Positions 37,284 through 47,004 are shown, counted from the stretch's first letter. The stretch is 64,000 nt of DNA from Methanococcoides orientis (GCF_021184045.1 NZ_CP073710.1:2180685-2244684), one strand, 5' to 3'. The notes: generated from the sequence alone by a model not told the origin. Translations and numbers: made by a program.

Positions 37284-38070
37284 TTTCCCTTGCCTCTTTT
37301 TTGTAATGCTCAAAGAGTTCCTTTCCCCAGTTTGCAATGGTATCTCCTGTGCCTACCAGATCTCTTTGTGGGTCATAGCTCCCATTCTTGAAAAATAGGG
37401 ACAGGGAAAAGAAGTTGTCAGTTGCGACGAATGCAACCTTCGCATTGTCAATAAGGTAAAGCCTTGTTGTGTCTGAATCCAAACAGCTCTGCATCATTTC
37501 GGTGTACTCATTTTTCACTTTTTCAAAGACGTTCCTTGTTAATATAAGGGATGTGGGTACGTTGTTCTTTGAAAGGTTTGAGAAAAATTCCGGATAGCTC
37601 GGTATGAATATTGATGAAACTCCGTAGACCTCTTTTGCTTCGGCAATACTATTAATGAATATCTTGTGGGAATCGTATATGTTCTCAAGACCTTCTTCAT
37701 GGATGGAACACTCACCAAGTTCACATATTCTGTCAAGAAGGTGTTGTGGAATGCCTTCCAGGATGTGTTCTTTCCAAAATGCCTCATTTTTCTCTATTGA
37801 GTGAAGTGTATCGACCAGTGGTCTCAGGTATTTGGCTGCAACTCTGCCAATGGGGGTTATGTGATACTCTTTTTCATCCTTGTAGATAAAGTTGGCAGCT
37901 TCCATTTCTTTCAATCGGGGTGAGATCTCTGGAGAACTGACGTTAAAATGTTCCCTTATTTGGGATAATGATCGTGGTCCTTTTTCTAATAGGAACAGGA
38001 GGTCCTTTCGTTTTTCAGAAAATGTTAAAATGCTTAGTAGCCCTGTTGATTTCAGTTGCATCAACTCCAT
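37270..38070 (-). CDS. Winged-helix transcriptional regulator with FilR1-type C-terminal domain
   Basis: A 266-residue archaeal regulator. The N-terminal winged helix (residues about 8-85) reads LLFLLEKGPRSLSQIREHFN with recognition region SSPEISPRLKEMEAANF. The C-terminal half (about 125-255) matches the methanogen FilR1/DUF1724 domain of Msr-type regulators that control methyltransferase genes in Methanosarcina. The ligand is unknown. A perfect inverted repeat at 38162-38183, about 90 bases upstream of its start, may be its own operator. It overlaps the convergent UbiA-type gene by 14 bases. Confidence 0.85.
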   Translation of the reverse strand: MELMQLKSTGLLSILTFSEKRKDLLFLLEKGPRSLSQIREHFNVSSPEISPRLKEMEAANFIYKDEKEYHITPIGRVAAKYLRPLVDTLHSIEKNEAFWKEHILEGIPQHLLDRICELGECSIHEEGLENIYDSHKIFINSIAEAKEVYGVSSIFIPSYPEFFSNLSKNNVPTSLILTRNVFEKVKNEYTEMMQSCLDSDTTRLYLIDNAKVAFVATDNFFSLSLFFKNGSYDPQRDLVGTGDTIANWGKELFEHYKKEAREITSL

Positions 38071-38161
38071 GGGTGATTGTGTATCAATTGTATATATAGT
38101 TTAGGAAATCTTATTTATATATTCCTGATTTGCTGATGGGGTCACAAATGTGAAATTCATA

Positions 38162-38183
38162 TGACCTCATCATTGTGAGGTCA
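38162..38183. promoter_or_regulatory. Palindrome upstream of the FilR1-type regulator
   Basis: TGACCTCA (38162-38169), spacer TCATTG, TGAGGTCA (38176-38183), a perfect 8-bp inverted repeat; a further GGTCACA half-site lies at 38140-38146. It is 92-113 bases from the regulator start, which suits an operator. It is also downstream of purH, but there is no T-run, so a terminator is less likely. Confidence 0.5.
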
Positions 38184-38295
38184 CATGATATCGATATGTT
38201 TTATTTGTAATCTATTATTCTAATATTTTTACTGAAATACAATTAGACGTATTTGAAACCACATTGGGCTAGCTAACTCCATAAAAATCAAAGGA

Positions 38296-38340
38296 TACAA
38301 AAAATAAGGGAATGTGTAGTTATGTACACATTCTTTTTTG
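38296..38340. terminator. Hairpin terminator at the 3' end of purH
   Basis: GAATGTGT (38310-38317), 8-base loop, ACACATTC (38326-38333); an A-rich flank on the left gives a T-run for the minus-strand purH transcript, and a T-run on the right would suit the other direction. Confidence 0.65.
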
Positions 38341-38344
38341 TCTT

Positions 38345-39961
38345 TCAGTGCAGGAAGTGTCTCATTCCTGTGAAGACCATGGATATGTTCAGGCGATTTG
38401 CAGTGGTGATGACCTCATCATCCCTGATCGATCCGCCCGGGGATATGATGTATCTGATGTTGCTTTCGTCAGCATGAATTATGCTGTCGTCGAATGGGAA
38501 GAAAGCATCTGATGCCATGACACATTCGGAAAGTATGGATTCCCAGTACTCTTCAAAGGGCATATCCGGCTTTTCCCTTTCATAGATCTTTTCAAGGTTC
38601 TCTTTTGCTTTTGTGGTTGCAAGCTTGCGGATGGAATCAACACGGTTTGGTTGTCCTGCACCCATGGAAAGCATCACGAAACATCCTTCACTATATTCAT
38701 ATGCCAGAGTTACAGAGTTTGACTTTGTACTCTTACAGGCAGCGATACAGAACTCTGATAGTTCCCGCTTCTCTTCAGGGTATTGTGCATCTGTCACACA
38801 GTCCCATTTCTCGTAGAGGCCGATGTTCCTTTGCTGTTTCAGCATGCCTCCAATGACATACTTGTATGTGCTATCTGTATCAAAGCTCTCATTGAACTGT
38901 GGAAGCTCAAGCAAGCGAAGGTTTGCGCTTTTTTCCTTCAGGTATTCCAGTGCATCATGCTCGAATCCAGGTGCCAGAATGATCTCGACGAACTTTCCTT
39001 TGAGGAATTCTGCGGATTCCATGTCGAATACGGTGTTCGTACAGATTATACTGCCAAAGGCGGATATTGGGTCGCCGTCCCATGCATGCTGCAATGCTTC
39101 AGTAAGGGTATTTCCAGTTGCAAGTCCGCAGGGGTTATTGTGCTTGACAATAGCAACAGCTGGTTTCTTGTTCCCGACCTCTTTGATGGTCTGGAGTGCA
39201 TTGTCGGCATCAACGTAGTTGTTATAGGAAAGCTCCTTTCCATGCAGTTGTTTTGCATTTGAGAGTGCAGGACCTTCAATTCCCTTCTCTTTGTAAAATG
39301 TTGCTTCCTGGTGCCAGTTCTCACCATAACGCAGTTTGACACCATCTGTGAAGTTCATGCGTAGAACATCCTCTCCAAGCAGTGTTTTGCTCAGGTATGT
39401 GTCAATGGTGCTGTCATAGTCCGCAGTGTGGCGGAATGCCTTTACTGCAAGTGTTTCCCTTGTCTGGTCAGAAACAACACCGGATGATCTTAATTCCTTG
39501 AGGATATGTCCATAATCATCGGGGTCGCATACTACGGCAACAGATGAATAGTTCTTTGCAGCAGAACGTAACAATGTAGGTCCGCCAATATCGATGTTCT
39601 CGATCGCCTCTTCCAGGTTAACACCTTCCTTTGAGATGGTTATCTCAAATGGATAGAGGTTGACTGCAACCATGTCGATAAGCTCTATTGATTCCTTTTC
39701 TGCTTCTCCCATGTGTGAAGCATCTTCCCTAAGGCACAAAAGGCCACCGTGTATCCTTGGATGCAAGGTCTTTACACGGCCTCCCATCATTTCAGGGAAT
39801 CCTGTCACTTCTGAGACATCGGTAGTCTCAATACCCGCATCACGGAGCATCCTTGCAGTTCCGCCAGTCGATATGATCTCTATGTTCAGTTGCTCCAGTC
39901 CTCTTGCAAACTCTACGATTCCAGTTTTGTCAGAGACGCTCAGCAGTGCTCTTTTTACCAA
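38345..39961 (-). CDS. purH: Bifunctional AICAR formyltransferase / IMP cyclohydrolase
   Basis: Last two steps of purine synthesis. The N-terminal IMP cyclohydrolase domain shows ISTGGTARMLRDAG near residue 30 and GRVKTLHPRIHGGLL near 60; the formyltransferase domain shows AIVKHNNPCGLATGN near 265 with the catalytic Lys-His pair. At 538 residues it is the full bacterial-type fusion; many archaea use PurP/PurO instead, so acquisition is likely. It is a single gene and ends with a strong hairpin. Confidence 0.96.
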   Translation of the reverse strand: MVKRALLSVSDKTGIVEFARGLEQLNIEIISTGGTARMLRDAGIETTDVSEVTGFPEMMGGRVKTLHPRIHGGLLCLREDASHMGEAEKESIELIDMVAVNLYPFEITISKEGVNLEEAIENIDIGGPTLLRSAAKNYSSVAVVCDPDDYGHILKELRSSGVVSDQTRETLAVKAFRHTADYDSTIDTYLSKTLLGEDVLRMNFTDGVKLRYGENWHQEATFYKEKGIEGPALSNAKQLHGKELSYNNYVDADNALQTIKEVGNKKPAVAIVKHNNPCGLATGNTLTEALQHAWDGDPISAFGSIICTNTVFDMESAEFLKGKFVEIILAPGFEHDALEYLKEKSANLRLLELPQFNESFDTDSTYKYVIGGMLKQQRNIGLYEKWDCVTDAQYPEEKRELSEFCIAACKSTKSNSVTLAYEYSEGCFVMLSMGAGQPNRVDSIRKLATTKAKENLEKIYEREKPDMPFEEYWESILSECVMASDAFFPFDDSIIHADESNIRYIISPGGSIRDDEVITTANRLNISMVFTGMRHFLH

Positions 39962-40033
39962 AAAATCACCAAATTATGTTGTTATATATTATGTATAAAC
40001 GTTCTGGTTGGCCAATGTGGTACATTGGTCCTT

Positions 40034-41935
40034 TCAGCCAAATTTCACGATCGGGCAAATGTCAATACAGGCGCCACAGTGGATGCATGTTTTTCCAATG
40101 ACTGCTTTTTCGTCCTTGATGGTGATGGAGTTGTTTGGGCATTTCCCCACGCAGACGCCACAACCCATGCATTTCAGGGCACGTCTGACAGATCTTTCCA
40201 CATTGGTCATGAATTTGCGTGCACTCTTCTCGTCATTGCCTCTTGCAGTGATAGTTCCTGAGGCAAAGATCTGTGCACGGTCATCTTCATGCTGTACTGA
40301 AGCCACTCCCTCAATATAAGCAGGCTTTCCGGCAGCACGAAGCTGTCCGGTGCTTTCAATAAGTTCCATATCAAGTGCAATGCCAAAACTACCTTCTGCA
40401 GACATTCCACCTTCGCGACATGGCCTGTATCCGGAGGTCACAGCAAAGTTCAGGTCGCCCTTTACTTCGCTCTTTGGTATGATATTTATCCCTTTCTGTT
40501 TTGCCACTTCTGCAATGGCAGGCGGCAGGGTTTGCCATCTCCACAATCCGTGGTCCACCCATTCTTTTGAGAGTCCCATACGTTCTGCATATTCCAGCAG
40601 GTAGTCATTAAGTCTCTTTTCCATCTGTGGGTGTGTTTCCTTTAAACGCACAATGTCTGCCAGTGATGAGGACGGGCACAGCCAGCATCCGATTCTGTCA
40701 AAACCGCGTTCATACATCACGTTGTATGGTACCTTTGTCTTGAAAATATAAAGCCAGACGTGCATTGCGGTCCAGTCCTGTATTGGGGATGCACCCACCT
40801 GGTTTCCTACCCATGGGTTCTTCCACACACGTTCGCTCTTTGCCCGGGCATCGGACTCATACTTTCTCTGGCCGATAAAAGTGAGACATCCGTTCTCGTA
40901 GTTCTCTTCGATTATCTGTGTGATGGGGCCGAGCTTACATACCTTGCAGCACCAGCGTGCTTCCACAGATGGCGGTCCAAAATTATCAACGCTGTCCCAG
41001 AATGCTTCCTTTGCATCTTTTGTCCTGAGTGGTCTATTGTATAATTTCTCGATCTCTTTTACATTTTCGATGGTTTCAGGGAATTCCAGTCCGGTATCTG
41101 CAAAGAGAAGATCATAATTTTCCAGGCATTCACTTGTCAGCTGTAGTACCGCAAGACTGTCCTTGCCACCGGAATATGAGACCGTGACCGGTTTTTTAAC
41201 GGTTTCGTTGACGTTTTTGATAAATGAATGTGCTTTCTCCTCAAAACGATCGAGGATTTCCGAGTTTGCCTCTACGGCATCGTCCCAGGTCTGCCCACCT
41301 TCCGGAACGTTCAGTTTCTCAGGCTTGCCTTTCCAGCGGGTCTTGACTCCGACACCACGCTTGTGTTCCAGCATATCGGCACCTGACATGCGTGCTCGAC
41401 CGGCAGCGATGATATCTCCTTCGGGGGTAAGTACGACCGTTTCATCGGAATTCTGTATCTCAGGGTCGGCATCAACGATTCCCGGTGCAAGTACGCTTGC
41501 ACCCTTTAATATGAAATTCACAGCTCCGCTGTCCAGTACGACCCATCCTCTCATATCTTTGAGGTCCTTCCCTTCGAAAAGACGTCTTGCGCCGGGCAGT
41601 CTTGGCAATAGTACCCACTGGAGTTTCTCTATCTCAAAACGAATGCTTGCGAGAACTTCTCCATCAACGATGATCTCTTCCATCCTGTCATCGTATGGGG
41701 CTTTGTTCATCACAACAAGATGTCCTTCCGGTATAAGCGGTGCGTTGAACTGCTTCATTGAAACGGCATTGATGTTATCTATATCGTACTGGAATGCCGG
41801 ACGTATATCTCCGGGAGGGGTGACCTCTACCTTTTGAGTGCTCTCTCCACAACTGCATTTCTTCCCAAGTACGGGTACATTACAATTACTGCACCAGTGG
41901 AGAAGCAGTTTTCCAAGATATACAGGTTTTGACAT
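40034..41935 (-). CDS. PAPS reductase-type PP-loop protein fused to sulfite reductase-like and ferredoxin domains
   Basis: A 633-residue multidomain protein. An N-terminal zinc ribbon (WCSNCNVPVLGKKCSCGE) and a PUA-like region (about 60-170) are followed by a PP-loop ATPase of the phosphoadenylylsulfate reductase family (VSYSGGKDSLAVLQL near 255), with cysteines in RWCCKVCKLGPI and DRIGCWLCPSSS. Then comes a half-domain like siroheme reductases (about 480-575) and two 4Fe-4S motifs, CMGCGVCVGKCP and CIHCGACIDICP. It is probably an electron-accepting sulfur-transfer or RNA-thiolation enzyme rather than a true PAPS reductase. Substrate unknown. Confidence 0.85.
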   Translation of the reverse strand: MSKPVYLGKLLLHWCSNCNVPVLGKKCSCGESTQKVEVTPPGDIRPAFQYDIDNINAVSMKQFNAPLIPEGHLVVMNKAPYDDRMEEIIVDGEVLASIRFEIEKLQWVLLPRLPGARRLFEGKDLKDMRGWVVLDSGAVNFILKGASVLAPGIVDADPEIQNSDETVVLTPEGDIIAAGRARMSGADMLEHKRGVGVKTRWKGKPEKLNVPEGGQTWDDAVEANSEILDRFEEKAHSFIKNVNETVKKPVTVSYSGGKDSLAVLQLTSECLENYDLLFADTGLEFPETIENVKEIEKLYNRPLRTKDAKEAFWDSVDNFGPPSVEARWCCKVCKLGPITQIIEENYENGCLTFIGQRKYESDARAKSERVWKNPWVGNQVGASPIQDWTAMHVWLYIFKTKVPYNVMYERGFDRIGCWLCPSSSLADIVRLKETHPQMEKRLNDYLLEYAERMGLSKEWVDHGLWRWQTLPPAIAEVAKQKGINIIPKSEVKGDLNFAVTSGYRPCREGGMSAEGSFGIALDMELIESTGQLRAAGKPAYIEGVASVQHEDDRAQIFASGTITARGNDEKSARKFMTNVERSVRRALKCMGCGVCVGKCPNNSITIKDEKAVIGKTCIHCGACIDICPIVKFG

Positions 41936-41988
41936 CGTAGATGGTCACTGGAAGAATGCATAAATAGGTTTTGGGTGCTGTAACCTTC

Positions 41989-42810
41989 TCAAAAGAGTTT
42001 GGAAGCAAGGGATGACTTCTTAGTAGTGCAGAATTTTGCAAAACTACAATATTTGCAGATAGGCCCTTCTTTCTTTTCAGGCAGGATACCTTCCTTTATA
42101 GTGTCAACACGCTTTCGTATCTTCAGGACCTGTCGGCGGTCTTCTGGTCTGATCTTAACTTTTCGGATATTCCCATGTCTTGCGTATTGTACAAAACCAT
42201 GCTCGACACTATCCTCGTAGTTGTCCTCGAGAAGCATCGCAATAGCTGCAATGTGGATCCTGTCATTTGCCCAAACGCCGGAATCCGGGTATTTGCCTGT
42301 TCTGATACTAAGTGGTACCATCTTTTCTTTGTAGTGCACGATTGCAGAAGGTATGCCTGTCATCTTCAATTTATCAGAATGCAGCACTGGCTCTGTACGA
42401 CATGGTCTTATCATCTGTATGATCTCTTCCCGGCCATGTTTCCTGATAGATTCCGAAAGGTTCGCAGCAATGCTGTCGATCTGCTCAGAAACAATATTTT
42501 CAGCAGTTTCCAGTACTTTGTGAGGTAGGTCCCGTAGTTCGGTAGAATATATTAGTTCCAGCTCGGCCTTTACTCGTTCCATTTCGATGTTAAGTTCGTC
42601 ATGGATATTCTGTTTCTCATCCGTAGTTCTCTCAATAGCATCCGGATATCCAAGAGAAAGTTCCTTTAACATCATGTGCTCGAGGTATTCAGGAGTTATC
42701 TCTGGGGCAAGCTTATGGTTTCGGTATGCATAGTATACTTGGCGGGGACACTTCAGGTAAAGGGTCAGTTCAGAAACATTTGCATGCAGTTTGAGATTTA
42801 TCAAGGGCAT
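41989..42810 (-). CDS. Cas4/RecB-like (PD-(D/E)XK) protein, possibly inactive
   Basis: A 273-residue protein with the Cas4 layout: an N-terminal cysteine in YLKCPRQVYYAYRN and a C-terminal cysteine cluster CKYCSFAKFC that would bind 4Fe-4S. The nuclease core is degenerate: where Cas4 has GxxD and ExK, this reads MTGIPSAIVHYK and PLSIRTGKYP, so the catalytic acids seem lost. No cas genes or CRISPR array lie nearby. It is divergent from the HMG-CoA synthase regulator. A stand-alone, perhaps structural, relative of Cas4 is the best call. Confidence 0.7.
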   Translation of the reverse strand: MPLINLKLHANVSELTLYLKCPRQVYYAYRNHKLAPEITPEYLEHMMLKELSLGYPDAIERTTDEKQNIHDELNIEMERVKAELELIYSTELRDLPHKVLETAENIVSEQIDSIAANLSESIRKHGREEIIQMIRPCRTEPVLHSDKLKMTGIPSAIVHYKEKMVPLSIRTGKYPDSGVWANDRIHIAAIAMLLEDNYEDSVEHGFVQYARHGNIRKVKIRPEDRRQVLKIRKRVDTIKEGILPEKKEGPICKYCSFAKFCTTKKSSLASKLF

Positions 42811-42932
42811 GATTTATAGGACATTATCGGCATTTTATAAATACTTGAACAACATAAGGATTTTTATTCGTCAATTGTCGTAATACCATTCGCTAAATAT
42901 ATATGCAGATTCCTCCTCTTGACTAACGAAGC

Positions 42933-43673
42933 ATGACCGAAGATATGGCCCATGAGAACATCCGTCAGCGTCTGGCTGAAAAGATGGCAGGTGAGATTAC
43001 TTTATCTGAGAAGCCCGGAGAGGCTTTGAAGAAGTGGCGATTGAACTTTGATATTGCCCAAACCGATCTGTCTGGTTATCTTGGTGTATCCCCTTCTGTG
43101 ATAAGTGATTATGAAAGTGGCAGAAGGAAATCTCCTGGTACTCTTATTGTAAGCAAGATCGTAGATGCACTTTTGGAGATAGATACCTCCAAAGGTGGAC
43201 AGAAGATCCATAGCTATGAAGGTATGCTTTATACGGATCCGGGCGCCAAGGCAGTGTATGCCACGTATGAGTATACGTATCCTATACAGCTTGCAAAGCT
43301 TGCAACCCTGATCGAAGCAGATGTTGTGAACAAAGGAGTTGAAAAGCCGCTTTACGGTTTCACTGTTGTGGACAGTAAAAAGGCAATTCTTGAGCTTTCA
43401 TCCCATGAGTTCCAGAAATTGTATGGCTGGAGCACCGAACGTGCAATGATATTCACAAAGGTTTCCACCGGAAAATCACCAATGGTGGCTATCCGCGTCA
43501 CGAATCTGAAACCAGGTGCAGTGGTCATTCACGGAATAAGGGGTAATCAGGTCGATCCGATGGCCAGGAAGATGGCAGAGATAGATCGGATACCACTTCT
43601 TGCAACGACAATGGATATTGATGAACTGGTGGATGTCCTGAAAAAGTACAGCCAGTATCATATAATCGAGTGA
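42933..43673 (+). CDS. HTH (XRE-type) transcriptional regulator upstream of HMG-CoA synthase
   Basis: A 246-residue archaeal protein with a helix-turn-helix of the Cro/CI type (residues about 28-90; LSGYLGVSPSVISDYESGRR) and a C-terminal domain of about 150 residues of unknown fold. The same gene precedes HMG-CoA synthase in many archaea, so it probably controls mevalonate-pathway expression, and it lies 59 bases before hmgS. Whether the C-terminal part senses an intermediate is unknown. Confidence 0.88.
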   Translation: MTEDMAHENIRQRLAEKMAGEITLSEKPGEALKKWRLNFDIAQTDLSGYLGVSPSVISDYESGRRKSPGTLIVSKIVDALLEIDTSKGGQKIHSYEGMLYTDPGAKAVYATYEYTYPIQLAKLATLIEADVVNKGVEKPLYGFTVVDSKKAILELSSHEFQKLYGWSTERAMIFTKVSTGKSPMVAIRVTNLKPGAVVIHGIRGNQVDPMARKMAEIDRIPLLATTMDIDELVDVLKKYSQYHIIE

Positions 43674-43732
43674 AAGAGTATCTCTTTTGGATATATCTTG
43701 AAAACTTTTAATACATCAAAAGGTGAATAAAA

Positions 43733-44782
43733 ATGAGTGTAGGGATTGTCTCGTATGGTGCTTATATTCCTAAATACAGGATAAAAGTAGAAGATATTGC
43801 CCGTGTATGGGGAGATGACGCAGATATTCTCAGTGCAGGTCTGATGGTAAATGAAAAATCAGTGCCTGACATGGATGAGGACACTGCTACAATTGCAGTG
43901 GAGGCTGCAAGGTCCGCAGTAGCACGAAACAACCTAGATCCCAAACGTATTGGAGCCGTTTATACGGGTTCTGAAAGCCACCCTTATGCTGTAAAACCTA
44001 CAAGTACTATTGTGGCTGAGGCTATTGAGGCAACACCAGTTATGACTGCAGCTGATTTTGAATTTGCCTGTAAGGCAGGTACGGCTGCGATCCAGGCATG
44101 TATGGGTCTGGTCTCCAGTGGAATGGTAGATCTTGGACTGGCTATTGGTGCCGATGTTTCCCAGGGAGCTCCTGGCGATGCACTGGAATACACTGCAGCA
44201 GCAGGTGGTGTCGCCTGTATCATCGGTAACAAGGAATCTGAGATGGTAGCAGTTATTGAGGATACTTACTCATTTACTACTGATACCCCTGATTTCTGGA
44301 GACGTGAGGGTATGCCTTATCCTGAGCACGGTGGAAGGTTCACCGGAGAGCCGGGATATTTCAAGCACGTAAGTGGTGCTGCAAAGGGTCTGATGGAAAA
44401 GATGGGTACATCACCTTCTGATTATGATAATGCTGTTTTCCACCAGCCAAATGGTAAATTCCCTTCAAGGGTCGCCAAGATGCTGGGATTCAGCAAAGAG
44501 CAGATCAAACCCGGTCTGGTCGTCCCAAGGTTGGGCAACACATACTCCGGCTCATGTATGATGGGTATTGCCGCAACACTTGACCAGGCAAAACCAGGTG
44601 ACAGGATATTCGCAACAGCATTCGGTTCAGGAGCTGGCGGAGATGCCTTCAGTTTCAGAGTGACCGATAAGATCGATGAGGTACGCGATGCAGCACCTAC
44701 AGTTGAAGGACTGCTGGCAGATCCGATCTATATGGACTATGCAATGTATGCCAAGCATAAAGGAAAGATCAGGCTCGGATGA
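43733..44782 (+). CDS. hmgS: Hydroxymethylglutaryl-CoA synthase
   Basis: Condenses acetyl-CoA with acetoacetyl-CoA to form HMG-CoA, the entry to mevalonate and archaeal lipids. The archaeal-type protein of 349 residues has the catalytic Cys in [16 protein letters not shown] near residue 111 and [17 protein letters not shown] near 235 with the active-site His. It is followed by thiolase and DUF35 genes; in methanogens these three proteins form one complex that channels acetoacetyl-CoA. It overlaps the longest thiolase frame by four bases. Confidence 0.96.
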   Translation: MSVGIVSYGAYIPKYRIKVEDIARVWGDDADILSAGLMVNEKSVPDMDEDTATIAVEAARSAVARNNLDPKRIGAVYTGSESHPYAVKPTSTIVAEAIEATPVMTAADFEFACKAGTAAIQACMGLVSSGMVDLGLAIGADVSQGAPGDALEYTAAAGGVACIIGNKESEMVAVIEDTYSFTTDTPDFWRREGMPYPEHGGRFTGEPGYFKHVSGAAKGLMEKMGTSPSDYDNAVFHQPNGKFPSRVAKMLGFSKEQIKPGLVVPRLGNTYSGSCMMGIAATLDQAKPGDRIFATAFGSGAGGDAFSFRVTDKIDEVRDAAPTVEGLLADPIYMDYAMYAKHKGKIRLG

Positions 44783-44793
44783 GGGGTGTTGAT

Positions 44794-45966
44794 ATGAGAG
44801 ATGTAGCAATTATTGGTGTAAAGAACACAAAGTTCGGTGAGATGTGGGAACGCTCCTTCAGGGATATCGTTGTGGAAGCAGGTATCGGAGCTATTGAGGA
44901 TTCCGGAGTTAGCGGCGACAGGCTGGATGGCATGTATGTCGGTAACATGAGTGGGGGTCAGTTTGTTGAGCAGGAGCACATTGGTGCTTTGATCGCTGAT
45001 TATTCAGGTCTGTCATTGGACCTTCATATTCCTTCAACACGTGTGGAAGCAGCCTGTGCCTCAGGTGGCCTTGCATTCAGGCAGGCCGTTATGGCAGTTG
45101 CTTCAGGCCATGAGGATATTGTGATGGCAGCAGGTGTTGAAAAGATGACCGATGTTTCATCCACAGCAGCTTCTTCAGCTCTGGCAGCAGCGGCAGACCG
45201 TGAGTGGGAAGGCATAATGGGTGCAACGTTCCCGGGTCTTTATGCAATGATCGCAAGGATGCACATGGACAAGTATGGCACAACCAGTGAACAGATGGCA
45301 TCTGTGGCGGTCAAGAATCACAAGAATGGTTCCATGAACCCTATTGCACAGTACAAGAGCCCTATAACCGTGGACAGTGTACTGAACTCTATCATGGTGG
45401 CAGATCCATTACACATATTCGACTGCTCTCCGATAACAGATGGTGCTGCGGCAGTTGTTCTGGCTCCTGCGGATATTGCACATGAGTACACAGATACTCC
45501 TATTTACATAAAAGCAACAGCACAGGCAAGCGATACCATTGCACTGCATGACCGTCGTGACATCACAACACTGGATGCATCCGTGTCAGCAGGCAAGCGT
45601 GCATTCGAGATGGCAAAGATGACACCAGCTGACATTGACCTTGTTGAGGTCCATGACTGTTTCACCATTGCTGAGATATGTGCTATCGAGGACCTTGGCT
45701 TTGCAAAGAAAGGCGAGGGTGGAAAGATGACCGAAGATGGAGAAACAGCAATTGGCGGCAAAGTAGCTGTGAACACTTCAGGTGGTCTGAAATCATGTGG
45801 TCATCCTGTTGGTGCTACCGGTATCAAGCAGGTTGTGGAGGTCACACAGCAATTGCGCGGCGAGGCTGGCGGACGTCAGGTAGACGGTGCTGAGGTAGGA
45901 ATGACCCACAACGTCGGAGGTTCCGGCGCGACAGCAGTTGTACACATTTTAGCGAGGGAGAGGTGA
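44794..45966 (+). CDS. Acetyl-CoA acetyltransferase (thiolase)
   Basis: Joins two acetyl-CoA to give acetoacetyl-CoA for the mevalonate pathway. About 390 residues, with nucleophilic Cys in [15 protein letters not shown] near 85, HDCFTIAE near 290 and [14 protein letters not shown] near 335 carrying the second cysteine and histidine. ATG 44794 follows GAGGGGTG; an in-frame ATG at 44779 overlaps hmgS. Part of the HMGS-thiolase-DUF35 complex. Confidence 0.93.
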   Translation: MRDVAIIGVKNTKFGEMWERSFRDIVVEAGIGAIEDSGVSGDRLDGMYVGNMSGGQFVEQEHIGALIADYSGLSLDLHIPSTRVEAACASGGLAFRQAVMAVASGHEDIVMAAGVEKMTDVSSTAASSALAAAADREWEGIMGATFPGLYAMIARMHMDKYGTTSEQMASVAVKNHKNGSMNPIAQYKSPITVDSVLNSIMVADPLHIFDCSPITDGAAAVVLAPADIAHEYTDTPIYIKATAQASDTIALHDRRDITTLDASVSAGKRAFEMAKMTPADIDLVEVHDCFTIAEICAIEDLGFAKKGEGGKMTEDGETAIGGKVAVNTSGGLKSCGHPVGATGIKQVVEVTQQLRGEAGGRQVDGAEVGMTHNVGGSGATAVVHILARER

Positions 45967-45972
45967 TATTCG

Positions 45973-46362
45973 ATGTCTGTAGCAAGATTCTGGAGAAAGC
46001 AGATAAACAGGTATAATCTGGTTGGAACGCACTGCAAGACCTGTGATTCATACTATTATCCCCCACGTAACGTATGCCCTAAATGCAGGCGTGATGGTGA
46101 GATAGAGCCTCACAAGTTCTCCGGCCCCGGAGATATCGTGACCTACACTATCATTCACACAGCAGCAGAAGGTTTTGAACATCAGGCTCCTTATGTGCTT
46201 GCTATCGTTCAGCTGGATGAGGGTCCAAGGTTCACAAGCCAGATAGTTTGCAACCCTGAGGATGTGCATATCGGAATGAAGGTCAAGCCAGTGTTCAGAA
46301 AGCTCGGTGAGAGCGGTGACAATGGTATGATCTATTACGGAACTAAATACGTACCTGCATAA
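45973..46362 (+). CDS. Zn-ribbon OB-fold (DUF35) protein of the thiolase/HMGS complex
   Basis: A 129-residue scaffold protein with a zinc ribbon (CKTCDSYYYPPRNVCPKC near residue 18) and an OB-fold that holds CoA between thiolase and HMG-CoA synthase. Third gene of the mevalonate entry operon, six bases after thiolase. It has no catalytic residues of its own. Identification is by the cysteine spacing and context. Confidence 0.92.
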   Translation: MSVARFWRKQINRYNLVGTHCKTCDSYYYPPRNVCPKCRRDGEIEPHKFSGPGDIVTYTIIHTAAEGFEHQAPYVLAIVQLDEGPRFTSQIVCNPEDVHIGMKVKPVFRKLGESGDNGMIYYGTKYVPA

Positions 46363-46363
46363 G

Positions 46364-46882
46364 ATGATAGAGATCGAGATCAAGGTGCGTGCCGACCATG
46401 GTCCTGTCCTGAACAGGATCCTGGGGATGGGCGCACTCAAGGTCCGAACTGAGGATCACCTTGATGTGTATTACAATGCACCTCATCGTGATTTTGCAGA
46501 AACTGACGAAGCATTGAGATTGCGCAGTGTCAACGGCGGCACGCGCATGACCTACAAGGGCAGGAAGCTTGACAGTGTCTCCAAGACAAGGGAGGAATTC
46601 GAGACCCCTGTGGACGGGACGGCAGCAAAGGGCATTCTTGTCTCCCTTGGTTTTTTTGAATCCGGTATTGTGAAAAAAACACGGGATATCTATCGATACG
46701 ACGATATCACCATCTGCCTTGATTCAGTTGAAGGCCTGGGTGAGTTCGTCGAAGTAGAAACCGTTGCAGATTCGGATATTGATTCTCACAGGGAACGGTT
46801 GTTCGAGTTCCTTGAGAGCATCGGGATAAAAAAAGAGGATTCCATCAGGACATCCTATCTTGAGATGCTGATGGAGAACTAA
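46364..46882 (+). CDS. cyaB: CYTH-domain protein, class IV adenylate cyclase (CyaB) family
   Basis: A 172-residue CYTH tunnel protein. It starts IEIEIKVRA, the ExExK signature, and has the basic and acidic tunnel residues (ALRLRSVNGGTRMTYKG, RDIYRY, GEFVEVETV). CyaB-type CYTH proteins bind triphosphates; archaeal members may be cyclases or thiamine-triphosphatase-like. It begins one base after the DUF35 stop, so it is cotranscribed with lipid genes, although no functional link is known. Ends with a terminator hairpin. Confidence 0.88.
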   Translation: MIEIEIKVRADHGPVLNRILGMGALKVRTEDHLDVYYNAPHRDFAETDEALRLRSVNGGTRMTYKGRKLDSVSKTREEFETPVDGTAAKGILVSLGFFESGIVKKTRDIYRYDDITICLDSVEGLGEFVEVETVADSDIDSHRERLFEFLESIGIKKEDSIRTSYLEMLMEN

Positions 46883-46912
46883 AAGGAGAGTTGTTTCTCC
46901 TTTCTTTTTTAA
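46883..46912 (+). terminator. Hairpin terminator after the mevalonate operon
   Basis: AAGGAGA (46883-46889), 6-base loop, TCTCCTT (46896-46902), then a T-run with one C. Confidence 0.72.
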
Positions 46913-47004
46913 TTTAGGTTCGAGATCAACTTCACATTTGGTGTTGAAGTTTTCCTCGCACCTGTAATTTAATTCACTTTATGTTGACTTGCTGATCTCT
47001 AAAT

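Noticed and set aside
41163-41837. 224-codon plus-strand frame
   Set aside because: Antisense to the PP-loop/ferredoxin fusion; Ser/Pro-rich composition typical of shadows.
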